Shown piece by piece: positions 60,940 through 64,000 of a DNA stretch of 64,000 nucleotides. Source of the DNA: Paludibacteraceae bacterium (lineage in GTDB: Bacteria; Bacteroidota; Bacteroidia; Bacteroidales; Paludibacteraceae); assembly GCA_017962085.1 (NCBI GenBank), contig JAGCWA010000053.1, forward strand, positions 24,914 through 88,913. Reading direction: 5' to 3'. The translations under genes and the position numbers were made by a program. Positions within the stretch are counted from its first letter, which is position 1. Every line of letters starts with the position of its first letter. The notes below the pieces were generated by a model. It was not told where the DNA came from and made no database searches. It worked only from the letters and a program-made list of their open reading frames with translations.

Positions 60940-62127
60940 ATGGGTTTATTACAAGAGAAATTATCCAAGTACACCGAGCCGCAGAAGGTTAAAGCATTGG
61001 GTGTATACCCTTACTTCAGAGAGATAGAGAGTGAACAAGATACCGAAGTTATCATGAACGGTAGAAAAGTGTTGATGTTCGGTTCAAACAGCTATCTTGG
61101 CTTAACCAATCATCCTAAAATAAAAGAGGCCGCCATTGAAGCGACTAAAAAATATGGTTCTGGTTGTGCGGGTTCTCGATTTTTGAACGGCACATTGGAC
61201 ATACATGTGGAGTTGGAAAGAAAGTTGGCGGAGTTCGTCGGGAAAGAGGAAGCGTTGATTTTCTCCGCTGGATTTAACGTGAACATGGGCGTTGTCTCTA
61301 TGTTGACTGGCCGCGAGGATTATCTGTTGTTCGACGAGTTGGATCACGCCTCCATCATGGCAGGCAAGCAAATGTCCTTCTCCAAGGCTTTGAAATTCAA
61401 GCACAACGACATGGAGTCACTCGAGAAGAAACTTCAGATGTGCGAGCCGGACAAGATCAAGATGATTGTTGTGGACGGTGTCTTCAGTATGGAAGGCGAT
61501 GTGGCCAAGCTACCGGAGATTGTCGCTCTCTCAAAGAAATATAACGCAAACATCTATGTCGATGAGGCGCACAGTTTGGGTGTCTTCGGCAAACAAGGTC
61601 GTGGCGTGTGCGACCACTTCGGTCTGACGAAGGACGTGGATGTTATCATGGGTACTTTCAGTAAGTCCCTCGCATCTATCGGTGGTTTCTGCGCCGCGGA
61701 TTCATGCGTGATCAATTTCCTCCGTCACAATGCGAGACCATATATCTTCAGTGCGAGCATCACACCGGCCGCTACGGCTTCCGTGTTGGCTGCGCTCGAG
61801 ATCATGAAGAACGAGCCGGAGCGTATGGATCACCTCTGGAAAATCACGAAGATGGCTTTGGACGGATTCAGAAGCCTGGGATTCGAGATCGGTCACACCG
61901 AAACACCTATCATCCCTCTCTTCATCCGTGACAACGAGAAGACATTCTTGTTCACCAAACTCCTCTTCGAAGACGGTATTTTCGTGAATCCTGTGGTGAG
62001 CCCTGCGGTTCCATCCAACGACACACTGATTCGTTTCTCCCTGATGGCTACCCACACAGAAGAGCAGGTTGCCATAGCGTTGGAGAAGATCGGAAAAGTA
62101 GGAAAGAAACTGGGTGTGATCGCTTAA
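60940..62127 (+). CDS. spt: Serine palmitoyltransferase-like PLP enzyme
   Basis: 395 residues, alpha-oxoamine synthase family. PLP site: MGTFSKSLASIGGF with the lysine in SKS; substrate region NSYLGLTNHP, YGSGCAGSRFLNGTLDIH, DELDHASIMAGKQMS, VDEAHSLGVFGKQGRG. Best match by these patterns is the bacterial serine palmitoyltransferase of Bacteroidota, which joins serine and palmitoyl-CoA to start sphingolipid synthesis; KBL and BioF are alternatives but lack the N-terminal MGLLQEKLSKYTEPQK extension. The -7 element is strong; downstream DUF4494 and yggS follow after a terminator. Confidence 0.87.
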   Translation: MGLLQEKLSKYTEPQKVKALGVYPYFREIESEQDTEVIMNGRKVLMFGSNSYLGLTNHPKIKEAAIEATKKYGSGCAGSRFLNGTLDIHVELERKLAEFVGKEEALIFSAGFNVNMGVVSMLTGREDYLLFDELDHASIMAGKQMSFSKALKFKHNDMESLEKKLQMCEPDKIKMIVVDGVFSMEGDVAKLPEIVALSKKYNANIYVDEAHSLGVFGKQGRGVCDHFGLTKDVDVIMGTFSKSLASIGGFCAADSCVINFLRHNARPYIFSASITPAATASVLAALEIMKNEPERMDHLWKITKMALDGFRSLGFEIGHTETPIIPLFIRDNEKTFLFTKLLFEDGIFVNPVVSPAVPSNDTLIRFSLMATHTEEQVAIALEKIGKVGKKLGVIA

Positions 62128-62153
62128 GGCGACCTCCCCTTTCTCATAATTAT

Positions 62154-62190
62154 CACCCCATACGTGAGTCATCACGTATGGGTGCTTTTT
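62154..62190 (+). terminator. Terminator of the SPT-like gene
   Basis: CACCCCATACGTGA pairs with TCACGTATGGGTG, loop GTCA, followed by T-rich sequence. Confidence 0.9.
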
Positions 62191-62212
62191 CAAATATAAG
62201 AAACTAAGACGT

Positions 62213-62662
62213 ATGAATTATTGGTTTGAATGTAAAGTCTGCTACAATAAGCTGGACGATTCCGGAAAGAACAAAAAAATGTCTGACATCTACTTGGTGG
62301 ATGCCCTCTCCTTCACAGAGGCTGAGAAACGTGTGAACGAAGAGGTTTCCCTCTTTTCGAGCGCATACGAGAACGGTTTGTTCACCATCGAGGGTATCAA
62401 GCATGTCAAAATTGGTGAGATATTTGGAGAAGACATCGAGTGTGAGAAGTGGTTCAAATGCAAGGTGAACTTCATCACTGTAGATGAGGTTTCCGCCAAG
62501 GAGAAGAAGATCTCCAGCGTGATGCTTGTACACGCGGACGACATGCAAGAGGCTTTCAAGAACCTGAAAGAGGGTCTTAAGGACTCCATTTCGGACAGCG
62601 ACATCGTCAGCATGACGGAGACCGCCATCGCGGACATCTTCCATTACAGCGCACCAGCGTGA
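62213..62662 (+). CDS. DUF4494 family protein
   Basis: 149 residues. MNYWFECKVCYNKLDDSGKNKKMSDIYLVDALSFTEAEKRV is the DUF4494 start; a second similar half (KWFKCKVNFITVDEVSAKEKKISSVMLVHADDMQEAF) shows an internal duplication. Cytoplasmic, function unknown. The yggS gene follows 27 bases later and the pairing recurs in Bacteroidales; DUF4494 is also found in phages. Confidence 0.85.
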   Translation: MNYWFECKVCYNKLDDSGKNKKMSDIYLVDALSFTEAEKRVNEEVSLFSSAYENGLFTIEGIKHVKIGEIFGEDIECEKWFKCKVNFITVDEVSAKEKKISSVMLVHADDMQEAFKNLKEGLKDSISDSDIVSMTETAIADIFHYSAPA

Positions 62663-62689
62663 TGAATTAACATAAAAAAGGAGGGCATC

Positions 62690-63355
62690 ATGTCATCCAT
62701 TGCCGATAGAATCAAGGAAATCAACGCTTCCCTACCCCAGGGAACAAGGTTAGTGGCCGTCTCTAAGTTCCACCCCGCCGAGGCCGTGCAAGAGGCGTAC
62801 GACGCAGGACATCGCCTGTTCGGAGAGAACAAGGTGCAGGAGTTGGTCGCCAAGAAAGAACTGTTGCCTTCCGATATATCATGGCACTTCATCGGTCATT
62901 TGCAGACCAACAAGGTGAAGATGATCGTGCCCTTCGTCGCTTTGATCCATAGCGTCGACACGGAGCACCTGCTGAAGGAGATCAACAAGCAGGCCGCCGC
63001 CTGTGGTAGGACGGTCGAGTGCCTCCTAGAGGTGCACGTCGCACGGGAGGAGACAAAGTTCGGCTTCTCCCCTGAGGAGGTCCGCACTCTCTTCGCCAAC
63101 GGCGCCTACAAGGCGTATGAGCACGTGAAGATCGTGGGCATCATGGGCATGGCCTCCCACGTGGACGACGAGGGAGAGATCCGCAAGGAATTCCATGCAC
63201 TGAAAACATTGTTCGATGAAGTGAAAAGCAATTATGCCCCCGAGTTCCGTGAACTCTCCATGGGCATGTCTGGCGACTACCACATCGCCGTGGAAGAGGG
63301 CAGCACCCTCGTGCGCATCGGCACATATATTTTCGGGGAACGATTGTACGTCTAA
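62690..63355 (+). CDS. yggS: YggS family PLP-binding protein
   Basis: 221 residues. Alanine-racemase-like N-terminal fold with PLP lysine in RLVAVSKFHPAEAVQEAYDAGHRLFGENKVQE, and SWHFIGHLQTNKVK, LEVHVAREETKFGFSPEE, and ELSMGMSGDYHIAVEEGSTLVRIGTYIFGER. Keeps free PLP levels balanced in the cell. Converges on the next gene with nine bases between. Confidence 0.95.
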   Translation: MSSIADRIKEINASLPQGTRLVAVSKFHPAEAVQEAYDAGHRLFGENKVQELVAKKELLPSDISWHFIGHLQTNKVKMIVPFVALIHSVDTEHLLKEINKQAAACGRTVECLLEVHVAREETKFGFSPEEVRTLFANGAYKAYEHVKIVGIMGMASHVDDEGEIRKEFHALKTLFDEVKSNYAPEFRELSMGMSGDYHIAVEEGSTLVRIGTYIFGERLYV

Positions 63356-63364
63356 ACAGGTGCG

Positions 63365-64000
63365 TTAAATCTTCTCCACCTTCTCAAGTGGAAGCCCACT
63401 CAGATCCGCCACCGTTTGTTTGTCAAATCCTTTCGCCAGCATTTTCCTGGCCATCTCCAACGCTTTGGCTTGAGCACCTTCCTCTCTGCCTTCCGCCCTG
63501 CCTTTCTCTAACCCTTTCGCCAATCCAATCGCTTCGCCTTCGTCACGGCCCTCTTTCTTGTAGGTCTCGATGGTGTCATTCTGTGACATGATGGCGTCCA
63601 CGTGGGCGAAATACTCCTTGCGGTCCTTCTCGCTCATGGTGGCGATGCGGAGCTTCTCTTCCGCCTCCTTGAGGCCCGGCGTGGTGGTGTTCTCCTTGAT
63701 CTTCCCGTTCTTCAGGAAGTCCAGCCACTCCTCGATAGGCGTCTTGGCCACCTCGTTGAATTGGTTCACACGGATGAGGTAGTACTCCGGGAATATGTTC
63801 TTCCCGACAGCCGCCATCTCCTTGTCGAAGTACTCCTTCTCCCTTTTGTTGACCTCCAGCACGTCCTTCTGGAACACCCCCTTGAAGGTGGTCGTGCCGT
63901 GGTAGAGGAAGTCCTTGCCGGTGCCCAGATCGAAATAGAGGATGTTGATGGAGTAGACCTTCTTCACGTTCTTGTAGGACTCGCCCAGGCGGATGTGCTC
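63365..64000 (-). CDS. PD-(D/E)XK nuclease family transposase (Rpn-like), cut by the window end
   Basis: The frame stays open to 64000 on the minus strand, so the N-terminus is outside the window; a GTG inside the frame near 63967 is not the start. The visible ~210 residues cover the C-terminal half of the PDDEXK_2 family: EHIRLGESYKNVKKVYSINIL, then FKGVFQKDVLEVNKREKEYFD and the tail with repeated EGRDEGEAIGLAKGLEKGRAEG and MARKMLAKGFDKQTVADLSGLPLEKVEKI. Such genes are common mobile-like, strain-variable genes in Bacteroidetes; Rpn relatives promote recombination. Confidence 0.88.
   Translation of the reverse strand, partial: EHIRLGESYKNVKKVYSINILYFDLGTGKDFLYHGTTTFKGVFQKDVLEVNKREKEYFDKEMAAVGKNIFPEYYLIRVNQFNEVAKTPIEEWLDFLKNGKIKENTTTPGLKEAEEKLRIATMSEKDRKEYFAHVDAIMSQNDTIETYKKEGRDEGEAIGLAKGLEKGRAEGREEGAQAKALEMARKMLAKGFDKQTVADLSGLPLEKVEKI

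Noticed and set aside
63365-63967. Complete 200-residue gene starting at 63967
   Set aside because: The codon there is GTG inside a longer frame that stays open to the window end, so the gene is partial.

Overview
The window looks like a chromosomal segment of an uncultured or gut-type member of the Bacteroidota, most likely order Bacteroidales. The evidence is consistent: promoters follow the TTTG-N19/20-TAnnTTTG pattern used by the Bacteroidota primary sigma factor, several secreted proteins end in type IX secretion (T9SS)-like C-terminal domains, and the gene set includes Bacteroidota-type omega subunit (RpoZ), DUF5606, DUF4494, DUF4827-like lipoproteins, a DUF2027-Smr protein and a serine-palmitoyltransferase-type enzyme for sphingolipids. 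No plasmid, prophage or rRNA operon is visible; most of the window is housekeeping chromosome with a few accessory patches. I could not place it to family or genus.

Layout. 0.1-5 kb: a giant secreted RCC1-repeat protein built from two near-identical halves. 5-10.4 kb: hemW, an AAA ATPase (DUF4143) behind a phased operator-like repeat array, yraN, sufS and sufE, and a small coiled-coil protein. 10.7-15.4 kb: a giant secreted GLUG-repeat protein with cysteine-rich linkers. 15.4-28 kb: a dense housekeeping block with a glycosyltransferase, DUF5606, bamD, rpoZ, DUF1294, tRNA-Pro, rpe, comEC, nrnA, two FKBP-like lipoproteins, a SpoU/TrmH methyltransferase, a non-catalytic LytM protein, dxr and rseP. 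28-37 kb: CNNM/CBS protein, DUF2027-Smr, NifX-like protein, queA between two inverted repeats, a secreted PEP/pyruvate-binding protein, a two-gene chromate transporter, a probable small RNA, trmO, and an hsp20 gene with a sigma-54-type promoter. 37-40.5 kb: accessory patch with two paralogous outer-membrane proteins around a KilA-N gene that lies between 104-bp direct repeats and gene remnants. 40.6-49.7 kb: hrpB, a bifunctional penicillin-binding protein with an odd cytoplasmic extension, a third paralogous membrane protein, a MATE transporter and kdsA. 49.8-54.7 kb: a secreted hypothetical pair and a 5'-nucleotidase-like enzyme. 54.8-64 kb: alaS diverging from an M23 peptidase-MerR-TRIC channel cluster, a T9SS cargo protein, the sphingolipid enzyme, DUF4494, yggS, and a PD-(D/E)XK transposase-like gene cut by the window end.

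How the genes fit together. Envelope building dominates: bamD (outer-membrane assembly), kdsA (LPS Kdo), dxr (isoprenoid carrier lipids), rseP (envelope stress), the penicillin-binding protein, two LytM/M23 proteins, the sphingolipid enzyme and several secreted surface proteins. A second theme is tRNA and translation upkeep (queA, trmO, alaS, tRNA-Pro, SpoU methyltransferase, hrpB). The parts I would check first are the regulatory and repeat signals: the 32-33-bp phased operators, the sigma-54/palindrome promoter of hsp20, the terminator-ended RNA candidate near 35.4 kb, the inverted repeats around queA, the direct repeats around KilA-N, and the secreted ATP-grasp/phosphohistidine protein.
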